Assembly: GCA_032719365.1 (NCBI GenBank)
Contig: CM064867.1
Coordinates: forward strand, 55,554,601-55,618,600
Length of the DNA: 64,000 nt
Direction of reading: 5' to 3'
Origin: Prinsepia uniflora
Lineage: Eukaryota > Streptophyta > Magnoliopsida > Rosales > Rosaceae
A program made the translations under genes and the position numbers. Below are positions 1 to 11,171 of this stretch, piece after piece (within the stretch, counting starts at the first letter, position 1; the number at the start of each line of letters is the position of its first letter). The notes under the pieces were generated by a model. The model was not told where the DNA came from and did no database searches. It saw only the letters and a list, made by a program, of their open reading frames with translations.

Positions 1-976
1 CATTGTAGCAGTATTCAACCTCGGCTAGACCGGTCCAAACCGGCCGGTCCGGTCCAAAACTTACAACTGGACCGACATGACCGATCTAAGGTCCTCCTTT
101 CTTCATTTTTCGTCCTTTCTCCTCCTAATTGATTCCATTCTTCCTATTTCATCCCTAGCAACCTTTTTGAATGAAAAAAACAAAGAGAAAACACCTAAAT
201 CCCATCCGTTCTAAACTCCCCTCACGGTCTCTGTTTTTTCGGCCACCTCCCTGGGCCTTGCAGCCATCCACCACCACCATAAATCATTCCTAAGTCTTCT
301 ACAACCCCAATAATCATCATCCTAACTCCAAAAGCCGTCCATAACATCCTAACTCAAAGATTCAATTTAAAACAATCAAAATGGAGCTGTCGGGTTACCT
401 GGGGTTCTAGGTCATTGCCGCTGTCCAAGGCGGCCCTAGTCATCACCAGCCATCACAAACTCATCCTTCCACTTCTCCTGGCCTCTCACAAAATCAAAAG
501 GAAGGGATATGGATTTGGTTCAAAATGTGAGATCGGGTTTTGGTTTGGGTTTGGCATGCATGAACAAAGGGAGGGGGAATGCATGTATGCAATCATAATG
601 AGCAATGGATGAGTGACACTGGTCACTCATCCATTGGGCCTTCCTAAAATATCTGGCCCACTTGAGTACAAGAGTTCCCCGTTTTGTAAAACATAAAATA
701 GTGACTTGAAACCTCCTTGAACCATAACGTCTCCATTCGACGTCCGATTTTGACGTGCCGCCTGTCTATGTATTCGTATTGACCCGATATACGTAACGGT
801 CTTCGGCCCTCGGCCATCGGACATCCAAGATCAAAAGTCAACATTTTACCCTCGGCTAGGGCCAAAATGGTCATTTTGCATCGTTCGTCCGATTTCGCTC
901 AACTAATCACTGATTATCCTCACTAATCCTCGATTAGTAACTAATCTAATCCCGAAATTTGGGACGGGTCGTTACA
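1..976 (-). repeat. E1 3' LTR, partial at the window edge
   Basis: Read on the minus strand, this LTR starts at 976 with TGTAACGACCCGTCCC and runs off the left edge. Just outside, at 977-990, the minus strand has a purine tract (AAGGAAGGAAGGT) preceded by a TTTCGAGGATGAAAT-type motif, as expected of a polypurine tract next to a 3' LTR. The 26-bp palindrome shared by many LTRs here lies at 603-636 inside longer CAATGGAT/ATCCATTG arms. A GC-rich block of GGACCGG repeats lies at 30-95. A splice-donor-like CCAG/GTAACCC is visible on the minus strand near 394-404. I see no protein-coding gene in it. Confidence 0.85.
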
Positions 977-1649
977 ACCTTCCTTCCTTAATTAATTTCA
1001 TCCTCGAAATTCCAACCCACCTAATTCCAACCGACCTTCCCTCCTTAATTAATTTCATCCTCGCGTTAATTAATTTCCTCTGCTCCTAGCTTAGCATAAT
1101 CAGCAAGGCAATTCACCCTACTGATTACCAGACCTCGGTCACTCACCTCAAGCTAGCCACAATCACCTCAAAATAACTCGATCACCCTGATCGTTACCAC
1201 ACGACTCGATCTCACTCACCTTAGGCACCCACTTGTCACATCACACCTCGTCATCCCACCTAAGGAAGAATCAAGGAGAATCCAAGATGATGACATCAAA
1301 GTTCATCCAATGTCATCCTCTGACATCTAACGTCATCTGCTAAAGAGCAGAAAACAAGAAGTCTCCTTCACCGGCTTCTAAAACGAAAGCAGTTGCAACC
1401 ATGTGGGAAGCATGCTTAACTGGTTCTATTCCTGAGCTAGAAGTTTCTCTATCTATGACCAATGACGACTGTCGATAACTACTATAATGACCCATTCTAT
1501 TTCTCACAATCAAATTTCTCGTCAGACAAGCCTACCCAAAACTCAGGAGGTATGATCAACCGTAATCAACCAAACCAATTCGTAATGGACTCTCAAGTCC
1601 TTAGCTCATCCGGACACCATCCCCGTGTCTGTGATCAGTCTAACTCACT
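977..1649 (-). mobile_element. E1 internal region, 3' part (non-autonomous gypsy-like)
   Basis: This is the internal part of minus-strand element E1 between its 3' LTR and inserted solo LTR S1. It is non-coding as it stands. It resembles the internal region of W: the stretch near 1341-1355 (GAGCAGAAAACAAGAAGTC) matches one near 53638-53660. No protease, RT or integrase motif is readable. The purine tract next to the LTR is at 977-990. E1 therefore looks like a deletion derivative of a gypsy element, although decay beyond recognition cannot be excluded. Confidence 0.65.
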
Positions 1650-1654
1650 ACCAA

Positions 1655-4600
1655 TGTAACGACCCGTCCCGAATTCCAGAATTAGATTAGTGACTAATCA
1701 CAATTAGTGAGGTTAATCGGTGATTAGTTGAGTGAAATCGGATGAACGATGCAAAATGACCGTTTTGCCCTTGGAATGGGTAAAACGTTTACTTTTCATT
1801 CTGGCCGTCAAATGGACTTTGACCGATGACCGTGACGTATTTCGTGACTTTACGAGTTCATAGACCGGTGGCACGTTCAATTCCGACATTCGAGGTAGAA
1901 GTTATCACGTTCGGAAGTTTAAGGTAATTTGGTAATTTTGGTTAAAAGGGACAAATAGTGACTTTTTGACCGGGAGGCCCGATGGCCGAGGGCCAAGTAC
2001 TGTTACGTAGATCGGGATGATATGAATCCGTAGACAAGCAGCACGTCGAAGTCGGACGTTCGACGACGAAGTTACGGTTCAAGGAAGTTTCGGGGTACTA
2101 TTGCGCGAATTACGAAACGGTTGCGTTTTGGAATTTAGTGGGTCCCAGATATTTTATGGAGGCCCAATGGATGAGTGACACTTGTCACCTATCCATTGTC
2201 CATCCAAATTAACACATGCATCGACCATCTTCATTTCTTCATTTCAAACCCAAACCCACCCGATCTCATTTCCTCTTCTCTGTGCATCCCAAAACCCATC
2301 CAACCCTCACCCTATGATCATGACAGAGAGGCCAGGGAGTGATGAGAGGACTGAGGAGGTTGCTGGACATCCAAGGGCACGCCGTCGTGGACGGTGGAGC
2401 CATGAAACCCGAGAGGTAACTCGGTTTGCCCAATTTCCATTTTTAATTCGATTTCCTCATTATGGTTGGTTTTGAAAGATTATGATGGGTTTGTTAGGAT
2501 ATTAGAAAGTTATTATGTTGGTTTGGAGGGTGGTTAGACATCGAGGAAGCCGTGGGTGAGTTTTGGGATATTTGAACCGTGAGGTTCAAAATGGAACCTT
2601 GGGTTTTAGATGGTTTTGGATAGTTTTAAGGATTGGGTTAGATAGGAAACATGAAAATAGGATTTTAGGGATTGGATTGGAGGAAAACGGACGAAAAATG
2701 AGGGTTGTAGAGGTCTGGACCGGTCACGCCGGTCCAGTTGCAGAAAATGGGCAGAACCGACTGGTCTGAACCTGCTAGAGGATAGGGACGATGCTATAGT
2801 GTCCTGGCGTGTGAGGCCCACGCACAGGGCAGTACTTCGGCGCCTGATGGTGCGTGGCAAGGAGTTTGGGGAAGTGTTCAACACGTGAAACACTCTATTC
2901 GATGTAACGAATATTTTGGGACTAGTTTCGTGTCGATTGGACACCATATCGATAATGTTCGGGTCATCGGAAGGTTTAGGATCGAGATTAAAAATAGTTA
3001 AAAATTCTGAAAATTACGGGGCTTTAGTGGGAGGTTAATTAAGTAGTTAGTAACCTTATATTACGATTTGAACAGGTTTGGGAATCCCGGTGACGGTGTT
3101 TGGCTCGGGAGAACCGTATGGCACGCAAATGGAGGCGGCAGCTCGGACGGTCTGTGAGTGGACCTTGGTTTTCTAAATTGGTTCATGCATAAATGTTTAT
3201 TATATGTTTTAATACGTGTTTGGTAATGTGGTGGGTGCATTTGTATGTGGTTACGTATAAGCACATATTTCGAGGGTTTGGCCTTATACGGTGCTTATAC
3301 GGGTCTGTATTTCTTTAATGGTCTAAATGATTTGGAATTGGAATCCAAAAGGATAAACTCGGGATGAGACCCATTTGGTTTGGTCTCGGGCATATGACGC
3401 TATGGATGACCTTCGGGTCTAAATTGTGGTCGCGGCGAGTGCGAGGTGCACGACGACGGACGATACAACGCTCGCCTCCAGATTGGGATGTGTTCTTTCC
3501 GGAGAGGTCACGATGCATGATTCGTGGTCGGGCAGCCTGGGGAGGCTCGACTTCGGAGTGCTGACGATTCAGGATAGCGATCAGTGATGAGTGCACCATG
3601 ATCTAGTAGTGGTCGCATAGGTTGATTCGTTCACAGCGACATACCAGGATTGAGGGCGGTCCTGGATGGATGGTTGCACACATCACTACGATCGGAGTCG
3701 TGACTGACCCTGAGATATCGGGCAAGATGCCCAGTTGATGTCATATGTTCGGGCATGAGATCCAGTTTGTATATGGTTATGATTTCGGGTCAGGGACCCT
3801 TGATGGATTTCCAAGTTCATGGCGGTTTATGGGAACCGGCATGAACCCTGGAAAGGTTATTGTGGATGTTATGGATCATGACGGTTCAGGGGAACCGGGC
3901 ATGAATGTTTACGTTATGTATACATATGTTCATATACCTTCCTTTACTTCTATATCTCCTCGGGGGAGGGTCGTTGGCCTGGGTGGACCCCGGAGTAGTC
4001 ACGGAGCACCGACTAAGTGGAGTCACCCTCCTTTTGGGTTCCTTACTCTTAGGAAGGCTATGGTTACTATAACCTTGGGTAGGGTCAGTGGTCTGCGAAC
4101 ATTGACCTTGACTTTGAGAAGACTCAGATTGAGACCTGGGTAGCACGCGCGTAGCTTTGGAAACCGTGACTGGATTGGTTGTGTGACTTATATATGATAT
4201 GTGGTGTGAACAGGTGTGCATAGGATTTGAGCAGTGGCTCGTGTATTTGGTTTCACTATGGTTATGGTTTTGGACTGAGTCCCTTATCGATTTCTTATGG
4301 ATTTGGGCAATGGGCCGTATGGTCTATTTCATTATGGTTTTGGGCTTAGTCCCACATATGGTTTCTTTCGGATAAATGGTTTTCGAATGCATGCATGATT
4401 TTTAGTGAAGGGTACAAATGTCTTTATGGAAATGTTTTTATAAACTACTTGTTTTGTCCACTCACAGCTTTTAATGTTTTGACTACCCTTCAAGTTGACA
4501 TCTGATGTGGACTGTAGCAGAGACCGAGATATCACATACCTCCTCCGGATCCTGGCATACTCTGATAGCACGAGAGGACAAAGGTTAGAAATTTCCCTTG

Positions 4601-4660
4601 TCTGACACGAAAGGGTCGTTCCTCGTTAATCCCTGGGGGAATTGAGGACGGGTCCTGACA
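1655..4660 (+). mobile_element. Solo LTR S1 (family A, about 3.0 kb)
   Basis: A complete plus-strand LTR begins TGTAACGACCCGTCCC at 1655 and ends GGACGGGTCCTGACA at 4660. The 5-bp duplication ACCAA flanks it at 1650-1654 and 4661-4665. No primer site, purine tract or second LTR is attached, so it is a solo LTR left by LTR-LTR recombination. It interrupts the internal region of E1, which runs the other way. Recognisable parts are the shared palindrome at 2165-2198, a short ORF beginning MIMTERPGSDER at 2314, a splice-donor-like GAGAG/GTAACTCGG at 2411-2424, a GGACCGG-rich block near 2713-2770, and conserved blocks (GTCCACTCACAG near 4457) towards the 3' end. It shares structure over its whole length with Z and, inverted, with Y. 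Confidence 0.93.
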
Positions 4661-4992
4661 ACCAAGTTTGCCTATCGGTTTACACCATTTATGCACATCC
4701 AAAAGGTTGTCAATTCATCCTAACCTGATGTACCGCTCGACTGAAGAGTCACAACAGACTCCTGCTGTGATCTGCAGTCAAATCTCTACATGCCACCATA
4801 TCTGACCAATCCTGACCATCTCTGACCAACTCTAACCAACCGGTCACAAAACCCTGTGACAGTACTCGATCCTCATGTCTCAACTACTGCTGGATCCAAT
4901 CTAGTCTAACTCTATCTGTGATCCACTCTTGGACCACAGATACCCAACACATGCACATCCCAAGTCGTGACTCATCGTCATCACAATCTCCG

Positions 4993-5040
4993 GCACCAGC
5001 ACCAGCACCAGTACCAGCACCATCACTATCACCAGCACAC
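4993..5040. repeat. CACCAG/CAGTAC microsatellite
   Basis: An imperfect tandem repeat of CACCAG with CAGTAC and CATCAC variants lies inside the decayed gag region of E1. A similar, more degenerate repeat of ACTAGCACCAG type occupies about 54100-54190 in the W internal region. The repeat therefore predates the divergence of the two elements. Its minus-strand translation creates a false hydrophobic stretch. Confidence 0.8.
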
Positions 5041-5659
5041 AGTGTGCGAAACAGACACCCCTGGATCTTCGCTCATATCGAGCAACGATCCCATACCTCT
5101 GCTCAAATTGGAGTAAATCTACCTCCCTCGTACCCAAGAACTCTGGGTACAGTCTCCCTGATAACTCATACAAGAAAAGGCAACGTCCTCTAAACGTCCC
5201 CGATTCCCAACAACCGTAACTACACTCACTCTCGGTAGTAGTTCTTGCCACAGACTCATGCAGACCTAAGCACCAGACATCGTTATCGAGACTCCGCATC
5301 CAACAGAATCAATCGCCTGTACTTACCACGTCGTAGGACCCCATACTGCCAACCACGACAGAACTATGGCAACCCCGGTATCAAGCGCCGAACCAAGACG
5401 ATCTACGATCTAATCCTACTAAATATCGTACTGATATCCTAACTATCAGGTTGATGACGAATTCCAGCCCATAGAGACAACACATCCTCGACCTGCGCTT
5501 CATTCAGAAAGATAAACCTCGTTCCAATGACACTTGTAAGTATCAGAGCACCATATGTTATTAGAGTTCCCCGAGTTTCATACGAGCCAACCTTGCTCTG
5601 ATACCACTTGTCAGTATCAGAGCGCCACGGGCAAAACATGCTCAGAGCAGTCAAACCTT

Positions 5660-5671
5660 GCTCTGATACCA
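5660..5671 (-). other. E1 primer binding site (initiator-Met tRNA type)
   Basis: The plus strand reads GCTCTGATACCA, so the minus strand reads TGGTATCAGAGC, the classical plant LTR-element primer site for initiator methionine tRNA. It sits 2 bp inside the E1 5' LTR that starts at 5674. A second copy lies at 5595-5606, and two copies in the opposite orientation (GTATCAGAGC) lie at 5540-5549 and 5614-5623. Confidence 0.88.
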
Positions 5672-5673
5672 CC

Positions 5674-6506
5674 TGTCAGGACCCGTCCCAATCCTCTCCT
5701 GGATTAACGGGGGACATTCCTGATCCCATCTGACATGAAGTGTCAGACAAGGGAAATTCTGACTTTAGCCCTCTTGGGCTTCAGAGTACGCCAGGATCTA
5801 GAGGAGGCATGTGATGTCTCAGTCTCTGTTACAGCCCGCAACCGCTGTCAACCTGAAGGGCAGTCAAAACATTTAAAAGTTGTGGGTGGACAAAACAATA
5901 GTTTATAAAAACATTTTATTGAAGACATTTGTACCCTTCACTAAAAGCATGCATGCATTCGAAAAGTAGTTATCGTACCGTTAGGGCCTTAGCCCAAAAA
6001 CGTAAATGAAACCAAGTACACGGGCCGCTGCCCAAATACATGTGGGACTCAGCGCAAAACCTGTATAGCTCACATATCATATATAATATACATATAAATC
6101 ACATAACCAATCCTGTCACGGTATCTAGAGCTACGCGCGTGCCACCCGGGGTCTCAAAGCCCAAGTCTCCTAAGGTCCACCCAGGTCAATGTTCGTAGAT
6201 CAATGACCCTCTCTGAGGTTATCATCCAAGCCCTCCTGAGAGTAAGGTACACAATGGGGGCGACTCCACTTAGTTAGTGCTCCGTAACTACTCCGGGGTC
6301 CACCCATGCCAACGACCCTCCTCAGAGGAAACATTCCAAATAATCAAGGTATATGAATATATATATATATATATATTGAAAACATTCTTAAAAACTTTCA
6401 AGGGATTCATGCCCGGTCCCCATTAACCGTCATGAATCCAGAAATCCATTTAGGGTCCCCAACTCGAAATCACAAACATAAAGTAACTGGGCCTCATGCC
6501 CGAACT
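5674..6506 (-). repeat. E1 5' LTR, truncated
   Basis: This minus-strand LTR begins on the plus strand with TGTCAGGACCCGTCCCAATCC right after the E1 primer site. After about 830 bp it is cut by a second LTR start (CAGGACCAGTCTCAAATCCCC) at about 6507. The missing 5' part of the LTR is not found on the far side of E2, so it has been lost. It contains an (AT)n microsatellite at about 6357-6376 and the CATGCCCGGTCC...CCGTCATGAATCC hairpin-type repeat near 6410-6440 that is also found in other LTRs. Confidence 0.8.
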
Positions 6507-9101
6507 CATCAGGACCAGTCTCAAATCCCCCGGGGATTAACCCGAGACGCGCCTGATCCCGTTTGACACGAAATGTGAGACAAGGGAAAAGCTAACTTTA
6601 GCCCCACCGGCCTTCCAGAGTATGCCAGGATCCGGAGGAGGAGTGTGATGTCTCGGTTTCCGCTACAGTCCGCATCCGCGATCAACCTGAAAGGCATTAA
6701 AAACCACGAAAAGCTATGAGTGAACAAAAACCAATAATTTATAAAAACTATTTCATAGAAAGAAGATATTTATGCCCTTCACTAAAAATAATGCATACAT
6801 TCAAAACCATTAGGGCCTTAGCCCAAAATTGTAAACCAAAGCATATGGGAACTCAGCCCAAAACCAGTCAAACTAGGTGGGGACTCAGCCAAAAACCAAA
6901 TCACGTGGGTCTCAGCCAATTCCAGTAAATGTGGACCTCAGCCCAAAACCGATACCAAAGGGTCTCAGCCCCAAAAACCAATCCTCGACATCCCTGACGC
7001 CTGACATCTGAGATGTCACAATCACACCTGTCAGGGTAGCACGCGTAGGTTCCAAGCTACGCGTGCTATCCTGGGTTCCAAATTCCAAGTCTTCCCAGGG
7101 TCCACTTAGGTCAATGGCCCGCCGATCAATGAGCCTCCCTGGGGGGAGGTTTTAACCTCTAGCAACCCTGCTCCTGAGTCACTATACGGACTGGTCGCTC
7201 CGTTCAATGACCCCTCGCAGGCAATTTCCCCGTGACTACTCCAGGATACTACGAGAAGTCTGGAGGAGACAACCCGCCACTCCAGGATACTACGAGACGT
7301 TTAGAGGGCATCCGCTCATAAAGATGGTATATGGAAAACCATTTTCATATTTCATTTCCAAAACCGTTCAAAACGCCAGGCCCGGGTTTTCCATAAACCA
7401 TCGTAAATCCAAATCCATTTAGGTCCCCGACCCGAAATCATATTTATAAACTATAACTGGGCCTCATGCCCGATATAATACCCAACTGGGCCTCAAGCCC
7501 GAATTCTTAAACCAACTGGGCACCCGACCCGATCGTGTAACTCAAATGGGCCTCCTGCCCGATTTCACATTAAATCAAATGGACTTCAAGACCGATAGTT
7601 TGCAATCAAATGGGTCTCATGCCCGATTCCACCTTTCCAAATCCAAAACCAGTTCATCAAACCATCATTGAAAACACAGCACGTATAAGCATAATACAAA
7701 ACCATAACCCTCGAAATACGTGCAAGTACATAAATACTAAATACCACAATCAAATGCACTCATGGCATCATAAAACAGGTTCTAAAGCACTTTTAAAATA
7801 TTTATGCCAGCATCAATTTAGAAAGAAAGGTCCACTCACAAACCGTCCAAAGTCACGCCTCGATACGTATGCCATACGCCTCGCCCGGGCCAATCACCGT
7901 CACCGTGGCTCTTGAACTTGTCCAAATCGTAATAAAGGGTTACTAACTATCTCATTAACCTCTCATTCAAGCCTCGTAATTTTCCTGAATTTTTAACTAT
8001 ATTTAAAGTCGATCCTAAACTTTCGGACATCCCGAACTATATCAAAACGATGTCCAATCGACATGAAATCAGTCCCAAAATGTTCATTTCATCGAATAGA
8101 TGATTTCACATGTTGCAACCTTCACTAGAATGTCGTCCACACGCATCCCACATGCCGCCTGTAGTGGTTGCGCGTGGGAGCCCTTGCAACTGAACCGGTC
8201 CGAACCAGTTCTGCAATTTTCGGTTTGCCTGGACTGGCGTGACCTATCCAAGGCCATATTTCTAATCTCTTTATCTCAATGTTTCCTATCTATCTATGTC
8301 CCTAAACCTGTGAGAATCGATGAAGAACCATACCTTTGCATTGAAGGAAAGTGGCCCAATTTTTCCGGCCACCGTCCTGGGTCGTTCAGCCACCACCCAA
8401 CATCCAAAATCCCCTCTACAAAATCGTACAACCCTCCAAAACATCATTTAATCATCAGAAGGGGTCCCTAAACGTTCAAACAAAACCTTGGAATTTGAAA
8501 TCGCAAAAGGGGGGTCTTCGGTTTACCTGGTTTCTGGGCCATCACCGACGTCCACGATGGCCCTTTCATCACCCAGCCACCATCATCTCCCTCTACCTCC
8601 CACTCTTGGCCTCAAAATATATAAAAATGGGGAATGGGTCGATTTGGGCTTCGGGTGTCGAGATGGCCGAATGAAAATGGATGGGAAGGGATATGCATGT
8701 ATGTGAGAAAATGGGGAATGGATGATTGACAAGTGTCACTCATCCATTGGGCCTTGGAAAGATCTGGGCCCACAAGAGACAAAAGGAAGAAGTCAACTTG
8801 CCTCGTAACACGTGCCATCGTAAATAGTTCCTTGGAACTTTCGTGAATCGTAACTTTTCCGTCGAACGTCCGATTTCGACGTGTCGCTTGTCTACCTACT
8901 CGTGACGTCCTGATCTACATCACGGTCATCGGCGCTCGAGCATCGGACCTCCCTGGTCAAAAGTTAGATTTTTACCCTCATTTAGGGGCAAAATCTTAAT
9001 TTCGCCCTGAACGTTCGATAATCCTCAGCTAATCCCCAATTAGTCCCACTAATCGGTAATTAGTCTTAATTAAACCCCAAAATTAGGGAAGGGTCGTTAC
9101 A
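6507..9101 (-). repeat. E2 3' LTR
   Basis: This minus-strand LTR of about 2.6 kb ends at 9101 with GGGTCGTTACA. The sequence just beyond (9102-9118) gives a minus-strand purine tract AAGGAGGGGAGTT preceded by TTTCGAGGATGAAAT, which marks it as a 3' LTR. Near 6785-6985 are tandem short units of the form GTGGGACTCAGCCCAAAACC, and near 7447-7650 tandem GGGCCTCA/GCCCGA hairpin units. The shared palindrome is at 8717-8748. A splice-donor-like CCAG/GTAAACCG lies on the minus strand near 8520-8540. The left tip at 6507 is mutated, so that boundary is accurate only to a few bases. Confidence 0.8.
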
Positions 9102-10232
9102 AACTCCCCTCCTTAAAGAATTTCATCCTCGAAATTTAAACCAACCCAATTCCATAATCATGTCCCTAACTTGGGCCGTTGCACACATCATGAGAGTGCC
9201 CGTGTAAAAGAACACGTCCGACACGGCCACACTTCGGCTCGTAAGTCTCACTCGAGACACTGATACTCGTCGATCTCGCCTGTCACTTACTCCGACAGGT
9301 CAATTATACTAAGTTGTCGACAAATTGGCATTTCAGCCTGACGATCCTTCTTATTCGACAATCAAGCTGACAACCTGTTCAGCACCCAATCAGACAACAT
9401 CATATAGATCCTGCCATCACAATGGCACGAATCCCATCTCGCAGGCCATACTCAAACCTGGGACATTTATCAGCCTTAGTACTCATATTATCTAATGCTC
9501 TCGTTTTCTTATACCCATACTGACTCTCCTTAGAGTCCCATCAATCCATACTAATCCGAACTCGTAGGACACCGATCAAACTCATCACCACCATATCCCA
9601 GATTGACTTCATACGGAAGCCAATGCCACCAACCACTATCGTGACTAGCGGAAAACTACCGGCTCCACTGCGCTCTCGTTGCGCTACTCTGATCTCGACT
9701 CGATCTCGAGTCCCCATAGTATCTCTTGTAACTCTGTGACCTACGATGAAACCTTGACTTACCCTGAGTCCTAAACTGTCATAACACTCATCCTGTCAAA
9801 ACACATTTGACATCGTACCCCTCCTGGGTGTAGTTGCATCCCAGTCGAATACTTGTCTCAGCAGAGATAACACGTCTACACTGTAGGGTTCCCTTGGTCA
9901 TCCGTGACCTTAAGCCTTCGCTCACATCAAACACTAAACCCTACCACTCCACTCTTGCTCGAGGACACAGTAGTCGACATCCAATCAACTCGTCACTATG
10001 TCGGAACACATCCAATCATGGTACTCATCGAACTGTCCACATCGGATTCGATCCCCGTACACACTGTACAATCAACATCGGACCTCGTCCGATCACCATC
10101 TCACGTCCATCTCAAGGTACTACCCGGTCCACTCGAGGACTGCACTCTGGCAACGTCCAAATCACACACTACTTTTCGCGCTCCAACCATGGCTCGAACC
10201 TCAACCGTTCGTCACCAGGCGAGCATCAATCT
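9102..10232 (-). mobile_element. E2 internal region, short and non-coding
   Basis: About 1.1 kb lies between the two E2 LTRs. It has the purine tract at its 3' side, but the expected GCTCTGATACCA primer site next to the 5' LTR is missing; only GAGCATCAATCT is seen before 10233. Fragments match other internal regions, for example ATTGACTTCATACGGAAGCC near 9602 and a similar block near 53221 in W. Long plus-strand open frames around 9834-10358 have low-complexity, arginine- and serine-rich products with no family resemblance, and I do not call them genes. Confidence 0.65.
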
Positions 10233-10796
10233 TGTCAGGACCCATCCCAAATCCCCCCGGGATTAAAGTGGGTCGCGCGCCTGATCTCGTCTGACACGAA
10301 GTGTCAAACAAGGGAAAAGCTAACTTTAGCCCCACCGGGCTTCCAGACTGCGCTATGATCTGGAGGAGGAGTGTGATTTCTCAGTCTCCGCTACAGCCCG
10401 CATCCGCGATCAACTTGAAGGGCCTTATAAACCACGAAAAGCTGTGAGTGGACAAAAACCAATAATTTATAAATACAATTTCATAAAAAGAAGATATTTA
10501 TACCCTTCACTAAAAAGCATGCATGCATTCGAAAACCAGTTATCAAGTGAAACCATTAGGGCCTTAGCCTAAAACTGTAAACCAAAGCATATGGGAACTC
10601 AGCCCAAAACAAGTCAAACCACGTGGGGACTCAGGGAAAAATCAAATCATGTGGGTCTCATCCTAAATCCAGTACATGTGGGGCTCAGTCCAAAAAGGCT
10701 ACCAAAGGGGTCTCAGCCCCAAAAACCAATCCTTGGCATCCCTGATGCATGACTTCCGAGATGTCACAATCACACCTGTCACGGTTCCAAGCTACG
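10233..10796 (-). repeat. E2 5' LTR, truncated by the Cassandra junction
   Basis: The LTR begins TGTCAGGACCCATCCC on the plus strand at 10233 and resembles the E2 3' LTR from 6507 onward, including the GTGGG...CTCAGCCCAAAA units at about 10555-10730. It stops after about 560 bp at 10796, within the block equivalent to about 7035-7070, where the Cassandra-like element begins. The rest of the LTR is absent on the other side. Confidence 0.82.
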
Positions 10797-11127
10797 TGTC
10801 AGGACCCGTACCTCCTCGGTTAGGACCTGACTCATCTAGCACGATATTGTCCGCTTTGGGCCTCCTTACCCTTGCCCTCACGGTTTTGTTTTCGGGAGCT
10901 CACGGCGCAACTTCCCAGGGGGTTACCCATCTGGAATTGCACCAGCCTCAACTCGCTTAACTTTGGGGTTCCAATCCCCCCCAAAGCCACTGAGCTCCCA
11001 AAAGGCCTCATGCTAGATAGGTGTGTGCCTACACCTTTAAGGTACACCACCATTCCCTTCCCAGACCATTCCCCCCTCGCAGGAATGTGGGATTGTTCAC
11101 CGTTCCTTCCAGGACACGGGTCTTACA
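10797..11127 (-). repeat. Cassandra-type 3' LTR
   Basis: The left LTR of the TRIM is the 3' LTR on the minus strand. It differs from its partner by a modest number of substitutions and indels, for example one fewer C in the C-run near 10975-10985. It includes the first 5S-like domain. The adjoining purine tract lies at 11128-11140. Confidence 0.9.
10896..10990 (-). ncRNA. 5S rRNA-like domain in Cassandra LTR (left copy)
   Basis: On the minus strand the blocks AAGTTAAGCG, then GATGGGTAACC, then CCTGGGAAGT follow each other with the spacing of the 3' half of plant 5S rRNA, where the Pol III internal control boxes lie. Upstream, GGATTGGAACCCC matches the 5S ATCAGAACTCCG region loosely. It is a derived copy, not a 5S gene: the 5' half is poorly conserved. 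If transcribed, Pol III would make a short RNA from within the LTR. Confidence 0.8.
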
Positions 11128-11171
11128 ATCCACCCCCCTTAGGGCCCAGCGTCCTCGCTGGCACACTTTCC

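Larger units (their letters stand above)
4666..5673 (-). mobile_element. E1 internal region, 5' part with gag relic
   Basis: This is the 5' part of E1's internal region. On the minus strand an open frame at 4901-5299 contains a gag-like patch reading roughly REVDLLQFEQRYGIVARYERR. It corresponds to the REVEFLRLEQ...YE segment of N1 gag and to VARYEQRF in P1. Downstream the same frame runs into an LVLVLV stretch, which is only the translation of a CACCAG microsatellite (about 4993-5040). The leader near 5457-5520 matches the W leader near 55046-55110. I read this as a degenerate gag in a non-autonomous element, not a functional gene. Confidence 0.65.

Noticed and set aside
3745..4143. A 132-residue frame in S1
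   Set aside because: It lies in a non-coding LTR segment. The equivalent places in Z and Y do not keep the frame.
4901..5299. A membrane protein suggested by an LVLVLVLV stretch
   Set aside because: The stretch is the translation of a CACCAG microsatellite inside a decayed gag.
9834..10358. A 174-residue plus-strand open frame in the E2 internal region
   Set aside because: Low-complexity, Arg/Ser/Pro-rich translation in three overlapping frames of the same DNA. It runs over the LTR boundary at 10233.
10896..10990. A functional 5S rRNA gene
   Set aside because: Only the 3' half with the promoter boxes is well matched, and it lies in both LTRs of a TRIM rather than in a 5S array.
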